DNA from: a virus
Reading direction: 5' to 3' (one strand)
DNA: 20,973 bases
Virus record (IMG/VR): IMGVR_UViG_3300037245_001131
Location: 1 to 20,973 of that record
Made by a program: the position numbers and the translations under genes. The notes under the pieces are model-generated. The model was given only the letters and a program-made list of their open reading frames with translations, was not told where the DNA came from and did not search any database. Positions 20,539 to 20,973 of the stretch are shown in pieces. The stretch's first letter is position 1. Each line of letters begins with the position of its first letter.

Positions 20539-20823
20539 ATGGGAATCGTCATCATTGCAATTATTATAATTATGTTTTTATTCGGCTTGCATGAACTTCG
20601 ATCCTTCGCGCTTTGGGCTTTTACCGAACACGAAACCGATGACGACGAGCCCGAAAACGAACCCGTGACGCATACACGAAAAATACTTGGCAACGGCTTT
20701 GTATATCACTCCCCTATCGAGAGCGAAGACGAAAACGACGTGTTCAACTGGACGGTTGAGCGCTTTAGGGTAGAGGGGGACGAGCTTAAAAAAGACAATA
20801 GTTTTGGGAAAAATATTTTTTAA
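20539..20823 (+). CDS. Single-pass membrane protein (94 aa)
   Basis: A 94-residue protein with a hydrophobic N-terminal helix (MGIVIIAIIIIMFLFGLHEL) that should act as an uncleaved anchor. It is followed by an acidic stretch (TEHETDDDEPENEP) and a polar domain of about 50 residues (FVYHSPIESEDENDVFNWTV). No family recognised. The start of the next, secreted wall-hydrolase-like frame overlaps its 3' end, so it could belong to a lysis or envelope-related unit; this is inference. Confidence 0.65.
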   Translation: MGIVIIAIIIIMFLFGLHELRSFALWAFTEHETDDDEPENEPVTHTRKILGNGFVYHSPIESEDENDVFNWTVERFRVEGDELKKDNSFGKNIF

Positions 20824-20973
20824 AATACTGATATTCATAGCATTAGCCCCTCTCGAACTTAATTCGAACCCTTATTCAAGCTTTATTCGCGATCATTTCG
20901 AATATGCTTGCGAAGTAGAACGCGAATGCGGTGTTCCGGTCGGCTTAACGTTATGTCAATCGATATATGAATC
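20804..20973 (+). CDS. Start of a secreted glucosaminidase-like peptidoglycan hydrolase (partial, right edge)
   Basis: A frame open to the window edge starts at TTG 20804, overlapping the previous gene by 20 bases; a TAG in frame about 40 bases upstream limits the start. The product begins with a signal-peptide-like run, GKIFFKILIFIALAPLEL. Then comes FIRDHFEYACEVERECGVPV followed by GLTLCQSIYES. The A-x-E-x-G-VP...lxQsiyES pattern is that of Glucosaminidase (PF01832, FlgJ-like) domains, whose catalytic Glu is the one in the ES pair. It would cut glycan strands outside the inner membrane. Only 56 residues are visible, and a TTG start is uncommon, so both start and family are provisional. Confidence 0.55.
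   Translation, partial: MGKIFFKILIFIALAPLELNSNPYSSFIRDHFEYACEVERECGVPVGLTLCQSIYE

Overview
The window looks like part of the genome of a tailed phage (or prophage) of a Bacteroidota host, probably a flavobacterium-like one. Tailed-phage hallmarks are clear: small and large terminase, tape-measure protein, tail assembly chaperone with a -1 frameshift site, amidase endolysin, helicase-primase, YqaJ-type exonuclease and an orphan DNA methyltransferase. The host assignment rests on three promoters matching the Bacteroidota -33/-7 consensus (TTTG, 19-20 bases, TATATTTG), A-rich leaders without a Shine-Dalgarno (often ending CAAC-ATG), and a DUF3127 protein, a family typical of Bacteroidota. No tRNA, rRNA, CRISPR array, integrase or insertion sequence was seen.

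Layout. Positions 1-9042 are mainly minus-strand late genes, read right to left: a Cys-rich mini-protein, a DUF3310 protein, terminase small subunit, a small linker gene, terminase large subunit, a small protein, a GIY-YIG-like protein, another small protein, a two-helix membrane protein (holin candidate) and a peptidoglycan-binding/amidase endolysin. After an interruption come the tail assembly chaperone (short and frameshifted forms), a small conserved-looking protein and the N-terminal 645 residues of the tape measure, which runs off the left edge. The interruption (about 3085-4679) is a plus-strand cassette of five small unknown genes whose first gene has its own promoter and terminator, like a moron. 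Portal, protease and capsid genes, usually between terminase and tail, are absent from this interval.

Positions 9043-9743 are a gene-free AT-rich divergence region with fourteen copies of TTTACA/TGTAAA, a long inverted repeat and a consensus rightward promoter: a candidate replication origin or master control region. To its right are early/replication genes: a DUF3127 single-strand-binding-like protein ending in an SSB-type acidic tip, two opposed terminators, a leftward recombination pair (YqaJ exonuclease and a partner of unknown function), then a rightward series of SF2 helicase, PAPS-reductase-like PP-loop protein, small protein(s), VRR-NUC nuclease, zinc-binding protein, an 890-residue primase-polymerase/helicase, and an adenine methyltransferase ending at a terminator. 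A last rightward group (18770 to the edge) has two unknown proteins (one with four membrane segments), a MazG-like pyrophosphohydrolase, a single-pass membrane protein and the start of a secreted glucosaminidase-like protein.

How the parts fit: the right half supplies genome replication, recombination, nucleotide housekeeping and DNA modification; the left half supplies packaging, lysis and tail assembly. The most interesting points are the HIV-like slippery site in the tail chaperone, the TTTACA array, an exact 23-bp duplication shared by the small terminase and endolysin genes, the large terminase that lacks any ATG/GTG/TTG start before its Walker A motif, and the self-contained plus-strand cassette.
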